A stretch of DNA of 64,000 nt from Cryptomeria japonica (GCF_030272615.1 NC_081409.1:619780255-619844254), one strand, 5' to 3'. Counted from the first letter of the stretch, positions 23,290 through 37,004 are shown. Notes: generated from the sequence alone by a model not told the origin. Translations and numbers: made by a program.

Positions 23290-23565
23290 CTTTTGAAAAA
23301 CATATTGCAGGTAGTTTGACTCATCATTTTGCTTTATTGACACTATTTTCCACATCTGCTCTGCTCATTAAAAACACATTCGAGAAGAATATTGTTGCGG
23401 GTTTCCTTGTTTGTCACGGTAATGCACCCATGGTTCAATTTCAGACCCTTCTTCCTCCTATTAAATATACACACACAAATCCACCAGTCAATTTTCTTAG
23501 GAGAGCATACATGATAAAAATCAAAGAGGAAGTTGCAGACAAGAAATAAATTCACTTACTTATAT
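23290..23565. other. unassigned sequence before the GA tract
   Basis: No recognisable coding motif. TTCACTTACTT just before the GA tract (about 23549) also occurs at 341-351, near the left-hand GA tract, which supports a common repeat family. Confidence 0.35.
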
Positions 23566-23655
23566 GGAGGGAGGGAGGGAGAGAAGAAGAGAGAGAGGGA
23601 TGGGGTATGGAGGAAGGGAGAAGGGGAGAGAAGGAGAGGGAGAGGGAGAGGGAGA

Positions 23656-23722
<67 letters not shown>

Positions 23723-23838
23723 CATACACACATATGTGTGTGTATATATACTTACTATATTATCTATTATATATTTATATATTATATATAAAAAATTATA
23801 TATTATATATACAATATCATATTATACACACACCCAAA
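23566..23838. repeat. (GA)n tract followed by CA/TG and TA dinucleotide repeats
   Basis: Purine-rich lead, a pure GA run to about 23718, then ACACACATATGTGTGTG (a short perfect inverted repeat) and TATATA-rich DNA. All ORFs across it are repeat translation. Confidence 0.9.
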
Positions 23839-24999
23839 ATTTAAACAAATGTAGCACGTGCATGTTGTTTATAGTTAAGATAGAGCGTACACACTTCTTA
23901 CACCATAAGTACCCCATACACGGTTTTTATACCATAGGTAGCCCGTATGCACTTTTGACTGTTTAGGCTTGGAAATAGGCTTGGATGATAAAGCTACTGT
24001 TTGGAAGTTTGATTTCTCTCTATTTACCTCCTTTTTTGCATGTTTTATTTTATCAACTTGGTTTCTTGACTTTGCCATCATTAGGTTTACACTTCATCAA
24101 GTGGGTATTTCTAAAATTGGCACCATATTTTCACCCATCTTTTGAGCTTTCTAACCATATAGTTTTTTTTTAATTTGAACAACAATAACATATTAGTATT
24201 GAATTTCTTTTACCAGTGTCTCCATAGTTCTCATAGACATAGGTGCACCATTTTTTTTAATAAATTTTGATATACTTATCCAAATATAAAAAACTTTATA
24301 TATTATTGTAGTGCACTTGATTCTTTACAATAAAAATAAATAAAAAATTATACTTTTGATTTTTTTAGTGCAACTTATGCTTCGTGCACGAACATGTACC
24401 TAATTTTTCGGATGTGCTCGATTAGAAAAATACTCAACAAAAATTACAAAAAAGTGCACATCTTCTAGTGCTCACTCTTAACTATCTTTATACTAAAGGA
24501 TTTGTCAAAATACTAAATCTAACTATGACTTTTTTGATGTGCACGTCAGAAGCTATGTTATGTTTTTTAGAAAAAAATCAGGGCCTCTTTTTCATTCGTG
24601 AAGGATTTCACCCCCTTAATCTTATCCAAATTTGAAAAACTTTAGTAGTTTGGAAACTAGATTTAGAGTACTTGTTCTTTGATTATCTTCATATCTTGAG
24701 TGGATGACTTTCAAATTTTGCCTCCAAGTTTAGGTTCACCTGATTTCAGAAAAAAAGTGTCCACTAATACACCCCTTTTTGACCACACCATCTTTGTGCA
24801 CTTACCCGGTTTACATTGCAAGAAACCAGAAACTAAGTTGAGTCTTCAAATGAATATGGAGAAGCCAAATCCAACTATTAAAATCTTCAAGAACTTGGAC
24901 CAACGTACAAGGATTCTGTAAATCCTTCTATGCTTTGGGCTCTGCATAACCCAGGAGGGTGACCCCTTAGTGAATTTTATGATCTTTGTACCATGCTCA
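23839..24999. other. AT-rich unassigned DNA
   Basis: 23886-23945 resembles the 91-bp repeat of the left end (GCGTACACAC, ACCCCATACACGG). The rest has no recognisable genes; short ORFs lack motifs. Confidence 0.35.
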
Positions 25000-27952
25000 A
25001 AGGTTCACTAAAACAAGGTAGATGATCTCATAAGAAGGCTCAATGATAGGGAGAATTCTCAAGGATGGACAATCCTCCAATGATTCTCAACCTAATTGGA
25101 GCATGAGATGGGTTGAACACACAATAAGAAACATAAAATGAAAAAATACTCTAATAATCAACCAATTTATAGTGAGGACAGATGAACGGAACACAAAACT
25201 AATCGTAAAGACTCAAAGAAGTTAATGACCAGTGCCTTATCCATTGGGGAGTCAAATTCATGAAATATAAGGTGAATTACAATATAAATAATCTGATAGC
25301 ATATTCATCTAAGAATATTTTGCCTTACAAGACATCTCAACTATGACCCCAACCCAAATCTACTTATCAAAATCCCTGCACAAGCCCTACCACTCTGTAA
25401 TTTTGCCTAAGAATTTAATCAACCCCTTGGATCAAAGCACAAACACAAACCACATACATCATAACAATGCACTGAAGAAAATAAACCCTTGATTTATTCC
25501 ATTCAAAAGATATTAAAATCATACATTGGAGAGAAATAATCCTGAATTTCATTTATTTATTCAAATTTTATATCTGCCATTAAATAGTATACAATTAAGT
25601 CCTTCAAAACTTGCATAAAACATGATACAAGAGTCATTTTATTTTACTCTGCAAAAGACTCTACACTTTGCACAGATGCATTTAAAACCTGCTAAAGGAA
25701 ACCAAATTTTGGAACCCCTTCAGGAACCAGAATTTTGACCCACATCTCAAGGCCTTGAAATCCCTTTTATAGAATAGAAACAAGGGAGAAAACAAGCTAT
25801 GGGCCAAGAGAGACACATGTCACCAGAAGATTTAATCTCAGCAATTATGCTGAAAAGGCCATATGCAATTCTGTTACAGAAATATTCTTTATAACTTCCA
25901 AAAACTATCCATACATTGGCACCCGTGATAAAACAGAATCACAATTTGTAACTGATCATTGGTAGAAACAATGATACCTTCAGGTGGAATGTGAGATTCT
26001 ACATTCTTTCCTATAGAGCGATTCCCTTTTGGGAAGGGAAGTTGGATCCTGGCAAGAAGTAAAGTCACCCCCAAACTAGAGGAAGACCTCCAACTTTAAT
26101 GCCCAGGATCAAAAAGTGAAAGGAGGAGCTTACAAGGAAACATAATATGTTAGGAAGTGTTCATAGCCTCCATGTCATCTCAAAGACAACTGGCTATCAT
26201 TCCCCACTCAAACAAATCCTTCTTTCATTCCCCTATAGGCCCCTTCTCAAACCCCCTGCTAGCTAGTGGTAGAGTACAAGAAAAGGATGTATCATGCATA
26301 GCTTTTTCTGATAAGAAAAGGGTTTCACACCCCCTCTAACAATCCTTTGCACTTTTACAACTCCTCTAACAATAAGAAAACTCACATAGGAGAGAGAACA
26401 CCCATCCGGTAACACAGAGCACACAAAAACTCCATGCATGATATTGCTCAAACATCATCTTCTTCGCTGATGAAAAACCACTCTTAGAAAATGAAGAGGT
26501 TTCTTTTCTCTTCTACCAATTGAAAAACTACCCCATTCTATTTATAATTAGAAATTGCTTCACTTGATGGTGCTCATTCATGCAAAAAATGATTATTCTG
26601 GTGCTTTCTACTCACCCTGCTAGCTATGGACTCTAGAAGTCATGCCTATCAAATCCACTACCTCCTGCTAAGGCTTATCTTATGTGAATGATTCTCTTCT
26701 GATCTTATTATTCCTTGATTATACAAATTCTGCTTCAGAATCCCTAACAACAAGCAACCTTTGATTTTACAAAGAAGTCAATGATCTCCCATCTCTAATG
26801 CAGAATTTATCCAAATCCCCTTATGCCTCTAAAACCATCATCCTTGCTTGTCTAATCAACCTCAACTCAATAGAAACCTTCAAACTAGTCCCTTAGGAAT
26901 GAGTCAACATCCAAGTGTCCTGACTTATCGCTATTCACTCCATGTCAACAAGCTTACACTCTGTCTGTTCTAAATTTCCCGCACGGGTGACAAATAATGC
27001 CTTTAATTACCCTTTTAAAATTCAATTTGAAATTCCACTGTAGATCTTACCCAGCCTGATGAATCAAACGATCACCAATGGTCAATCTAATATTGACCTT
27101 CTATCGTGGCATGTGGCCCATCAAAATATGTAACGTAGCAGCACCATGTCATCTTCTAGCTTAACATTGTCAGCGGCCCCACCGTTTGTCTTCTTGGTCA
27201 GCCTGGGATGTGTGGCATCATCTCGTGATGTCACAGTCCATAACCTTCTTGCCTCTTCCTTCATGGGGTTACAAGGTTTGTTGGATCTGTTCACACTTTA
27301 CCTTGCAACTATAGTGCCTACCAACCTTTGCAAATTAAACGTCAAACACCCTTTTGCCTAGATTATAACATCATCGTCCATTGAAAATCATGCAAATTGA
27401 TGGAGCCATTTGTAGTCCAGTCTTTACTCGCTGGGAATCGGTAACATAAAAAGGTTTCAAAAATTAAACCATTGACTTAAATTTCTTCGTCGAGGACATG
27501 TGGCACCATCTCATGATGCCACAATCCATAATCTCCTTGTACTTTCAATCGTGGAGCTGCGTAGATCGTAGGATCTACTCGTGGTTTACCATAAAGTCAC
27601 CTACAAAAATTATTAAACTTTAGACTTAGGAAAATTTAGGAGCTGGCAAAAAAATGTTAAACGGGACCTGCTTAGGCTAACTTCACATGCAATCTTAGGA
27701 AAATACAAAGGGGCTGGCCAAAATCAACTCAATGCCTAGGAAAAACAATGGCCCCACCAAAACAAACCCTTTGCTTAAGTAGAAAAAGGCAATGAAGGAA
27801 TAAGACATGCTTAGGGTTTTTAAACAAAAGACTTAAACAAAATGCACAAACCCTAAACCTTGAACCCTGAAAAGAGGGCAAACTTAATCCATAATGATCA
27901 ATATTTTAACTAAGGCATGAGGATTTTTGTACAACCATTTTTAGAAATATCA
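25000..27952 (-). mobile_element. decayed LTR related to the giant Gypsy element
   Basis: Weak collinearity with the LTR at 41154-47875: ACCAGTGCCTTATCCA at 25229 matches 41482, and the right end TATCA|ATGGCTCT(A)GTTGGGGATG matches the left LTR end of the giant (AACA|ACGGCTCTGACTGGGGATGG). The left boundary cannot be set from sequence. At roughly 2.9 kb it lacks the LTR-borne ORF. A near duplicate within it (GGCATCATCTCGTGATGTCAC at 27213 and a CpG-decayed copy at 27502) recalls the repeated motifs of the giant LTR. Confidence 0.5.
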
Positions 27953-28850
27953 ATGGCTCTAGTTGGGGATGATCATTACTCAGGAATGATGCGAGAATCT
28001 AGAATCTTTGGTGAAGCAGACCAATTTGCAGAGTAGACCAAAAAGAAATTACTTGGATAGGGAAACTTCAATAGAAAGGAAACTACACTACTTATGTACA
28101 AGGTCTAAACTAATGCTCATGGAAAAAGGCTACTTTTAGGAAAAGTAGAGCTTCAAGAATTGTCCATGAATAGGCAATTCAAGAAGAAAATGATAACTAA
28201 TCCATTGGGCATAGAGCCAAAAATGATTACTCTACCCCAAGATGCTTGTGGTATGAAGCTCAAACCACATGTGATGGCCCAAGGCCATATGAAAAATAAG
28301 TCCATGTTTTTCTCAGTCAAATATGTAGTTATGATCATATTGCATTACAAGCAATCTAAGGATATCGTTGTCATATACCTATTCATGATTAGAAAGCTAT
28401 TCATCCTTCAATATGTCATAAAAACACTTTATCTCAGCACATTCTTCACTGATCTAAACTTTATCTCCAGGCATTGCTTGAAACAAACAATACCCATGCT
28501 CAATGTTTGAAATAAAAACATGTCAAAAATAGCATTCATCAAGTTTCATGATAGCCCCATCAAGCTAAAAAGGGAAGTGAAAAACTTCATACTCTGTTCT
28601 ACATTTGGCAACATGAAAATTGGTCTCTTCATTTTTTTGTACCTCCATAACATATTCATCATTGAAGTATTCTTGCAAACATAGTACAAATTTATCACAA
28701 ATGTCAAAGGAAGTGCTCTCATATGTTGGTCCATCCAACATAGCAACCGGTTTACAAATATCCATATCTGAACAATCAACATTTGAAAACCATTCAAATT
28801 CACTTATGTTTCCTGTTGATATAGTTACTGATTCTTGATATAGTTACGGA
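27953..28850 (-). pseudogene. decayed Gypsy pol 3' end
   Basis: On the minus strand one frame runs from about 28850 to a TAA at 28136-28138 with several stops. It ends in PIHGQFLKLYFS, matching the integrase end VHGQFLKHYFS of the giant element at 48022-48060. The distance from that stop to the LTR is similar in both elements. Upstream, about 150 codons (for example FDICDKFVLCLQEYF) do not align obviously with integrase, so only the 3' end is assigned with any confidence. Confidence 0.5.
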
Positions 28851-29177
28851 TTCTTGATCAGCATTTAATACACTTACTGATTGTTGATATAGTTACTGAT
28901 TCTTGAAAAGTACTAATAAGGTATTATCATGTTCTTAGAAGGTTGTGACTCATTTTAATCATGTTGTGATGTGTTTTAACATACAATTACGGATGTTATC
29001 TTAACCTTTTGTCATGATGTTGAACTTTTATCAATATCTTATCTCTTAGTTATGATCTTATCATTCAAATCACTAGATATTTTGAATTCTAATTGACTTT
29101 TTAAAAATGTATACAAGGTATTATGCAGATATTATAATATTAAATCATACACATACATAGGGCCTAAAACTATAGAT

Positions 29178-29186
<9 letters not shown>
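28851..29186. other. AT-rich spacer with short repeats
   Basis: Three copies of a GATATAGTTAC(T/G)GATTCTTG word occur at about 28818-28905. Nothing else recognised. Confidence 0.4.
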
Positions 29187-29254
<68 letters not shown>

Positions 29255-29290
29255 GTGTGTGTGTGTGTGTACACACACATACACACACAA
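29187..29290. repeat. (CT)n plus (GT)n/(CA)n microsatellite
   Basis: CT run to about 29248, then TGTGTGTGTGTGTGT followed by ACACACACATACACACAC, so the GT and CA runs can pair as a hairpin. Confidence 0.9.
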
Positions 29291-29299
29291 CAAAAGGTG

Positions 29300-30965
29300 A
29301 CTAGTGCTTATTTAATGTAAAAGAAGGTTGAAAATTAGAAATAGGAGATAACAACTTTAACCTAAATGTGTTCTTAAAAATTGATTTGAAAATGTGGGAG
29401 GTGAGAGATAGAAGGGGAACAAGAGTTTAAGGGGGGTCCAGAGGAAGAGTTGTAGGCCAAGACGAGGATACAAAAGAAGATGATAGAGATGGTTTTGCTT
29501 CCAATTGTCAATGTTTGGTTCAGGGGCGATGGTTTTGCTTCCCTTTGGCATGATTTTCTCACATTGGTTTTGTGTTTGGTGGGAGAAAGAGGTGTGAGCA
29601 GAGGTTATGCAGAGGTTTCTATAGGTGTTGTGTATGGAGGATCTTTTGTTATTATTTTTGGACTTTATTATCCTGTCACCAAGGTGGATGGAGATATTGT
29701 GAATCGGGGTTTTATGTCCCTGTTCTTCCCTCTTTCTAGTCATCTGGCTATTTTTGTGTTTGCAGATGGTTTGGCCTCCATGTGGGCAAGGGTCTTCTTC
29801 CCCCTTTTCTTAATGGTGTTTGATAGTCACAGGGGGAGATCTCTCATGTCTCTGCTACTCTTTGCTCATCTATTAGCTTGGCATGTTGTTGTCAAGCAGA
29901 TTTGGGAGGGATCTATGGTGAGCATGTTTATTGTGTGGGTTCTCGTTGCTTCTCCTTTGGATTTTTTCTTTGCTACTCCTATGGAGTTGGTGTCCCTTCC
30001 TATAGAAGTGGAATGGATTATATTAGAAGATTCCAAGGTTTGGGAGGATTTTTGGCTTCCTTCTTCCCTCTCTATGGTTTTTAAGCTGGATATGTCTCTT
30101 ATTGAGGTGGAGATGGCCTTTGTGGGAGGAGAGGGTTTCTCTAGTTTTGAATCTTTGGTGTTGGGTAGAGGATGCTTTGGAGCTGGTCTGATCATGGTTT
30201 GTCTTTTCTTATAAATGGTTCTCTTATCTTTTCCCCTATTGAGGTGGGGGTTGCCTCTCTGAAGGTTGAGATGGTTGTCATTTGTGAGGAGATCTTCTCT
30301 TTTGGTAGGTTATGGGATCATTTTCAAAACCCATTTCCAATCCCGTTGTGGGGGTTTTCAGCTATTGCAAATCATCTTGCTAGTTTTGGGAGCCATTTTT
30401 TTCCCCCATGGATGTGGTTGCAAAATGTTTTGGGTTCCTTGCAAAAACCCAGCTTCTCAAAATGCACCTTTAGGAAGTACTACTATTGTTTGGGCCTTGA
30501 TTGGTTGTGGGAGCCTTATTAGTCCTCCTTTTGAGGTTGAAAGAGCCTACAAAAACTCTATGTTGAAGGTTTGGGGAGCCTTTCAAAACCCTTTGGTCCC
30601 AGATTGTGTTTGTATTCTTATCTACAAGAATATGGTGGTTGTTACTTTGAGATCTTTGATCATCCTCAATGTTCAGGTTATGGGTGCCTAGAAAAACCAT
30701 TGGTATTTGTTGAAGGTTAAGGGATCCTAGATAAATCCCATGTTCTTGTGAAAGGCTTTGGCCTTCTTCCTTTTCAACTAGGTTTCACTGATATCTCTTT
30801 GTTGCTAGGCTGAGTTTGGGCTACGAGTTTCCTTTGATGTATTTTTTTGCAAAGCTATCTATTTTGGGTTTTGGATCCTTGTAAAATCTGAGGGTTTCAG
30901 GTCCCTTCAAAACCTATTGTAATGGATTTCGTGTCCCCTCAAAACCTATTTTACCTTTAATAAAA
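29300..30965 (+). other. unassigned sequence with a LINE-like tail
   Basis: Open frames of 244, 116 and 141 codons on the plus strand have no recognisable motif; their Val/Phe/Leu-rich composition follows from the T/G-rich DNA. The 3' part (about 30880-30960) has GGATCCTTGTAAAATC...GGTTTCAGGTCCCTTCAAAACCT and ends CCTTTAATAAAAAAC. This resembles the 3' end of the LINE at 38920-38975 (GGATCTTGTGTAAAGGGC...GATCCCTTCAAAACCT). It may be a 5'-truncated relative of that LINE, but the link rests on the tail only. Confidence 0.35.
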
Positions 30966-31726
30966 AACTTTAACATAAACACATTCAAACAAGAGTAATG
31001 AATATACATTTTTACAACTGAATACAATGAGAGATATGAATATACGTAGGTGTACTTGTAATATCCAGATAGGTACTCAAAAAGTATTTTCCATTGTATA
31101 AAGTTCTTTTAAAAGTATCAAGGAGTTTTTTTGTGATACAATACTCCTTAATAACTAGTAAAATCAAGCCAACAAACATGATTTCAAAAACACACTATTA
31201 TTCCTCAAGAATATTTAATTACATATAGGTACATTGAACTATATAAAGGTGTTAGCATTATGCTTAATTATTGAGTTTCATGTAAAATAAACCTAACTTT
31301 TTCAAAGTAATAGTAATCTTCATTTGATAGACTATATAATTCATGGTTATATTCAATTGGATCTATAAGCAAACCTTTTTTTCAAAACAAAAACATGCAT
31401 ATGTAGAAATATAATGTTTTTGTAAAAACTGATATTGCGTTCACAATTGTACAAATTAAAAAATCTACAAGTAAAATTTATTCATTTAAAATATTCAATT
31501 AATTTTAACAACTAGATAATTAATCAAATTTTATCCTAGACAAACAAGGAAATCCTCTTGATATTTTTCTTAATTACAAAAATTCCACATTTATGCGCTA
31601 AAATTTCTAAAATAAAATTGTTTATATTAGTATTCCACCCTCATTAAAAATTATAATAATTACACAAATAAATAGACTCGTGCATGTTTTAGGTGCTCTA
31701 TAGGATAATTTATTATATCATTAATA
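30966..31726. other. AT-rich spacer, nothing recognised
   Basis: Very AT-rich with no ORF worth noting and no repeat boundary. Confidence 0.4.
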
Positions 31727-32775
31727 ATGAATAAGTTTATGAATAAAGTGCTCTATGAAGGGCCATGGATGTTCAGCAAGTCAACCTTGGCTTTACATAA
31801 ATGGGTTCCTAACCTCCCTTTGGATGATTCCTTTTTTGTGTCGATGCCTGGACGCGTCTCCCTGGCCTTCCATTGGAGTTGTGGAATGAGGTATTTAAAG
31901 GGATTGTGGGATCATTTGGTGAGCTTGTTTTGATCGACCCGATGACAGCAGTTGAATCAAGGTAGGTTTTTGCTCGTATTTCTGTTAATGTTAATCAAAT
32001 GACAGATATGCCTCAAACTATTGAGATTCTGTCTAAATTGGGGAAATGGACCCAAGTGATTGAATATGAATCTCTCTCATTTGTTTGTTTTATTTGTAAA
32101 AAGTCAGGTCATTGGGCGAAATCTTGTCCACTCAAGAAGGGTAAGAATGGTAAAAATGATAGCAACTTGAAGCAGAAATGACAAACAAAAGGGAAGAATG
32201 ATGATCCACCTTCAGAGGTTGTCCCTGAGAAGGAAGTGACCGAGAGGGAAAACGAGGAAAAAAGGGGGGTGAATAATAACAATGAAAAATCAATTTGTGG
32301 TTGTTCTAATAGTCAAAAAGAAAGTAACAAGGAGGAAGAGCATGGGAAAGAAGAAAAGGTTCAAAAAGCTGAATTAGAGGATTTGAAGGTTGGTCCTATC
32401 ATCTAGGGAAAAGTTGATGAGTGTTCCTATGATGATTCTTTTGCTTCATCTAATAATAAAGAAAATGAGGAAGACTTTAGTGAAGCGCTGGACTGTAATA
32501 TTTTGGATACTCAACCTTTGTTGTTATTAACCAATGGAAGTCCTAAGCAGACTGGAAATATGATCCTGAAATCCCAATGCAAAACACCTCCTAAAAGTTT
32601 GGAAACGGTGGCTCTTGAGGATAATATTAGGATTTTTGATATTAAAGAAGGCAAGTCAAATAATGGAGGACCCGATGGAGGTATTTCAACCAGAAGCAAG
32701 AATAAGAAAGTGTTAGATGTTGGAAGTCATAGTAAAAAGCAGGGGAGACCCTCTCTAAAGAATCAGAGGGAATAG
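31727..32775 (+). pseudogene. LINE ORF1 remnant (DUF4283-like plus CCHC)
   Basis: Starts in mid-domain with MNKVLYEGPWMFSKSTLALHKWVP, which resembles the DUF4283 region of plant LINE ORF1 proteins. It changes frame near 31850. A zinc knuckle CFICKKSGHWAKSCP follows at about 32089-32133, then a Lys/Asn/Glu-rich tail to 32775 with TGA and TAG interruptions. ORF1 proteins coat LINE RNA and bring it to the integration complex. The N-terminal part of the domain is absent, consistent with 5' truncation. The ORF ends about 70 nt before ORF2. Confidence 0.7.
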
Positions 32776-32843
32776 GAAAGTTGGAAGAACCGTGTTGATG
32801 GAACACAAAACTCCATTGAGTCATCCTTATCCCTAGTTAAAGT

Positions 32844-35800
32844 ATGAAGATAATCTCATGGAATATTAGAGGGTTGAATGCCCCCAATAAGCAGGATGTG
32901 TTGCATAATATTGTAAGAGATTATAAACTAGATGTAGTCCTTATTCAGGAAACTAAGATGTGTAAGGATAAAGTGGAAAGGATTAGAATATTCAAAAGTA
33001 ATGGGGTAATTGGAACAAGTTCGAAGGGTGTCTTTGGTGGTACAACTATATTTTGGAATCATAATACTATTATAGGTAAGGAAATTGCTTCAAGGGTCAA
33101 TAGGACCTCAGTCTTGCTTGAGCACATTAAGGATAACTTTGTCTGGGTTATCACTAATGTCTATGCACCTAATTCTAAAGTTGGAAGAACTAAATTTTGG
33201 AGTAGCCTGGCTAAAGATAGACTAAGTTTTGCTGATAAAAGCTAGATTATTGTGCAAGATTTCAATACCCCTTTAAAAGAGGATGAAAAGATGGGAGGCC
33301 TTCCTTTGCAGCTAGAGGGAAGACAAGATTTTATGGATTTTATTAATGATCAAGCTTTGATGGATGTGGATCTCTAAGGGATTAATTACACTTGGACCAA
33401 AAGAACTAGTTCTGATCTTATTCAAGTCAGGTTGGATAGATCCTTGATTTCTCCTGATTGGCTTTCTAAGTATAATTGTTCTTTGGCGTCTATCATTAAG
33501 ATTGGTTCTGATCATTACCCTATTTCTTTCACTGCCAATTCAACTTCTACAAAGCAAAATTTTCCTTTTAGATTTGAAAAATCTTGGTTGTCCCACCCAT
33601 CTTTGGAAGTCTATGTTGTTGAATGGTGGAATTTGGAGGTTGAGGGAACGACCTTATTTAGAGTAGCTAGAAAGATTAATATCATAAAAGACAAAGTTAA
33701 AATATGGAACAAAGAAACTTTTGGAGATATCTTTAAAACTAAAGCTCAAATTAAGACAGATATAAAATAAGTTCAAAATAAAATCCAAGAGGAAGGGCTT
33801 TCTGAGGATTTGTGAAATGTTGAAAATAGGTTGTTGTCCAAATACCATAAAATTATCTCTAATGAAGAAACTTTTTGGAGACAAAGATCAAGAACTTTGT
33901 ATTTGAAGGAAGGTGACAAAAACACCCAATTTTTTCACATGACTGCTCTCAAGCATAGGGCGGCCAACAAAATTTCTAGGTTATCCTGCAATAGGGGGAT
34001 ATTGTCGAATGAAAATGAAATAAGAAAGGAAGCTATGGATTTATTTAGCAATTTGTTGGGATGGGTGGACATTCTGGATATCAGAAATCAAGACCTTCTA
34101 GCTCAAGCTATCCCTCCCATTTTAAATGAGGAAGACAACAAAAAACTCTCTCGGATCCCTTCGAATCAGGAAATAAAAAAGGTTGTGTTTTCCTTTCTTT
34201 GAGATAAGTCTCCTAGTCCGGATGGATTCCCTATGTTCTTCTTCCAAAACTTTTGGCATATTGTGGAGATTAATATTTGTAATGGAGTTAAAGAATTCTT
34301 TGGTTCAATGTGACTTCTAAAAGAAGTCAATGCTACCTTTATTGTTCTTATTCCTAAGATCTCTGGAGCTGACTCTCTCAATAAGTTCAGACCTATCAGT
34401 CTTTGTAATTTTGTTTACAAGATTATATCTAAGGTTCTTACTTCTAGAATGCTGGATATTCTCCCCCACATTATTTTGGCTCAACAAAGCGGTTTTGTCC
34501 CTGGTAGATAGATTCTAGATTCTATCATTGCTATTCATGAGAATATTCATTCTCTAACTGCTGCTAAAAAACGTGGCTTTTTTCTTAAGTTCGACATGTC
34601 TAAGGACTATGACAAAGTGAATTGGCAATTCTTTTTCAGAACTATGAAAGCTTTTGGGTTTGGGGAAAAGGTGATTCAACTTTGTTCTCAGTTGACTAGA
34701 ACTTCTACCTCTATTGTTATTATTAATGGATCCCCTTCTAGTTTCTTCAAAAGTTCTAGAGGCCTAAGACAGGGGGATCCCATCTCTCCTATTTTGTTTA
34801 CTATTCTGGCTGAAAGTTTGGGTAGATTTATTATGAGAAATGTGGAAAAAGGGAAACTCAAAGGCCTTAAACCTTCATCTTCCAATATAACCTGTACTCA
34901 TGAACAGTTTGTTGATGATTTGATCACTATGGGAGAAACTACCATAAGGGAAATGAGAAACATGAAGAGTGTTATGAATTCCTATGAAGCTGCTTCTAGT
35001 CAAAAAATAAATTGGGATAAGAGTTCTTTGTTCTTCACCAATACCCTAGTGAATAGACAAAGAAGGATCGAAAGAATCCTTGGATGCAAAATTGTTGAGT
35101 TTCCTTCAACCTGTCTAGGTCTCCCTCTAGGCTTAAAGTCTTCAGAGAAATTTTGGATGAAGTTGGTTGATAGATTCAATTCCAAACTGGCTGGATGGAA
35201 ATGAGCCCTCCTTAGCCAAGCGAGTAAGGTGACATTGCTTAAAGCTACCCTTCAAAATTTGCCTATCGATGCCCTTAGTATGTTCAAAGTCCCTAGAAAG
35301 TTTGTGGAGGCAATTGAAAGAATTCAAACAAAATTCTTATGGTTGGGAGTGGAAGATATAAATAGAATCCCCCTTATTGCTTGGAATAATATTTGTACTT
35401 CTAAGGCTTTTGGGGGTTTGGGATTAAGGAACATTATAACTATAAATAATGCCTTGTTAGCTACACAAATTTGGAGAATGAAAGGGGAGGAAAGGGAATG
35501 TAATTTAATTTGGAAAAAGAAATACCTTTACATGCAACCATCTGAGGAAGAATTTATGGAAAATTCATTTTTTGTGGAAGGCTCTGCAATTTGGAATGCA
35601 GTTCAAATGGCTAAAGCTTGGGCTGCAACTGGAAGAAAGTGGAAATTGGGGAATGGGAGAATTATTAGATTCAGGGAGGATAGATGGCTTATGGATAAAA
35701 TGCTAGAGGAAATCCCATCCTTAAGGAATGGAAAGACTAGTTCAAAAGAAGGTATGGAGTCTTTGTTAGAGACTACTTGAGAAATGGGAAGTGGATTGAG

Positions 35801-37004
35801 TTCAACCAACTTTGTTCGAGATTAAAATTTTTAGAGATCTTGCTTTCTTCTAAAAATTTTATGGACAATTCTAAGGATTGTTTGATTTGGAGGGAAACTT
35901 CTAATGGGAAATATTATGTGTCTTCAGTGGTGTTTATCCACAACAAATTTCTAGAAGAGATCCCTTTGTGGGCTAAAGTGTGGATAAAGAAGTTGATGCC
36001 CAAAATTAATATCTTCTTTTAGATTTTTATCCAAAATAAGGTGCTAACTCTTGATAATATCCATAAGCATGGATTTGTTTTTCCTAATAGGTGTTCTATT
36101 TGCTGCAGGGAGGAGGAGTTTGCTTGTCGTGTCCTCTACTAGTGTATTTTCAGTCAAGATATTTGAAATATTATTTTTAGTAGGTGGAAGTTGAGTTGGG
36201 TTTTCCCAAACTCTCTGCAAGAGTTTTGGCAGCAATGGTATTGCCCTAGTTCCAATTCTAAGAATGTTTATCTTTGGAAACTTACTCTCCCTAATGTCAT
36301 ATGGAACATTTAGAAGGAGCGCAACATCAAGATTTTTAGGGATAAAAGTGTGAACCCTGAAGTGGTGGTGGATAAAATCTATAGAGGGATCTTTCAATGT
36401 CTTAATGGAATTGATAATGGTTTAGCTGCTAAAGAAGACTTTAATGAAAGATGGAACCTCTCCAATAATAGAATCAGTAAGGATAAGGGTAGGGATGGTC
36501 TTTTCTGGTGCTTTCCTTCTCAGGGATGGATTAAGGCCAACTTTGATGGGGCTTCTAAGGGGAACCCAGGGAAAGGTGGTTATGGGGACATTGTCAAGAA
36601 TTTTGTTGGAAGTTGCCTTGCAGCTATTGCTGGCCCTTTGGGTAACCAAACTAGTCATTATGTTGAGGCCTCGACAACTTTGAATACTTTGATTATAGCA
36701 AAAAAATATCAATCGTGATAATATATGGTTGGAGGGAGGCTCACTTAACATTATTAAATACCTTAAGGGAGAAATTGATCCTTCGTGGACTATATAAAAT
36801 ATTATTTTTAAAGCTAGAGAAATTATTTCTAGCTTTAAATCTATTATCATTGAACATGCCTTCAGAGAAAAAAATGTTGTAGCAGATGGTCTAGCGAACC
36901 TTGAGGTAATTTTTGAAGCTCAAAGTATATGGAATGGGGAAGTTAATATTGATTTTAATATTAAAGAACTCATCAGAAAGGACAAAATTATGGGGAAAGA
37001 TGGA
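32844..37004 (+). pseudogene. LINE ORF2: endonuclease, RT, RNase H
   Basis: ATG at 32844. The endonuclease (APE type) shows MKIISWNIRGLNAPNK, LIQETKM, a degraded GDFN site (QDFN) and SDHYPI. RT shows FDMSKDYDKVNW, GLRQGDPISPILF and a catalytic EQFVDDLI. A zf-RVT-like region (CSICCREEEFACRVL) lies near 36090-36140. RNase H has WIKANFDGASKGNPGKGG with its Asp and VEAS with its Glu, but the GDS motif reads LEGGSLN, so the third acidic ligand is Gly (codon 36738-36740). Stops are frequent; frameshifts occur near 35770 and in the A-run near 36700. After that shift the frame runs on past a TAG at 37003 into the next feature. Confidence 0.85.

Noticed and set aside
27146-27361. 71-codon ORF with a secretory-looking N-terminus
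   Set aside because: Lies inside a decayed LTR, no counterpart in the related LTR, no motif.
29480-30214. 244-codon ORF with hydrophobic stretches, possible membrane protein
   Set aside because: T/G-rich DNA gives Val/Phe/Leu-rich translation; overlapping ORFs in other frames are just as long, no motif, and the LINE-like tail suggests repeat DNA.
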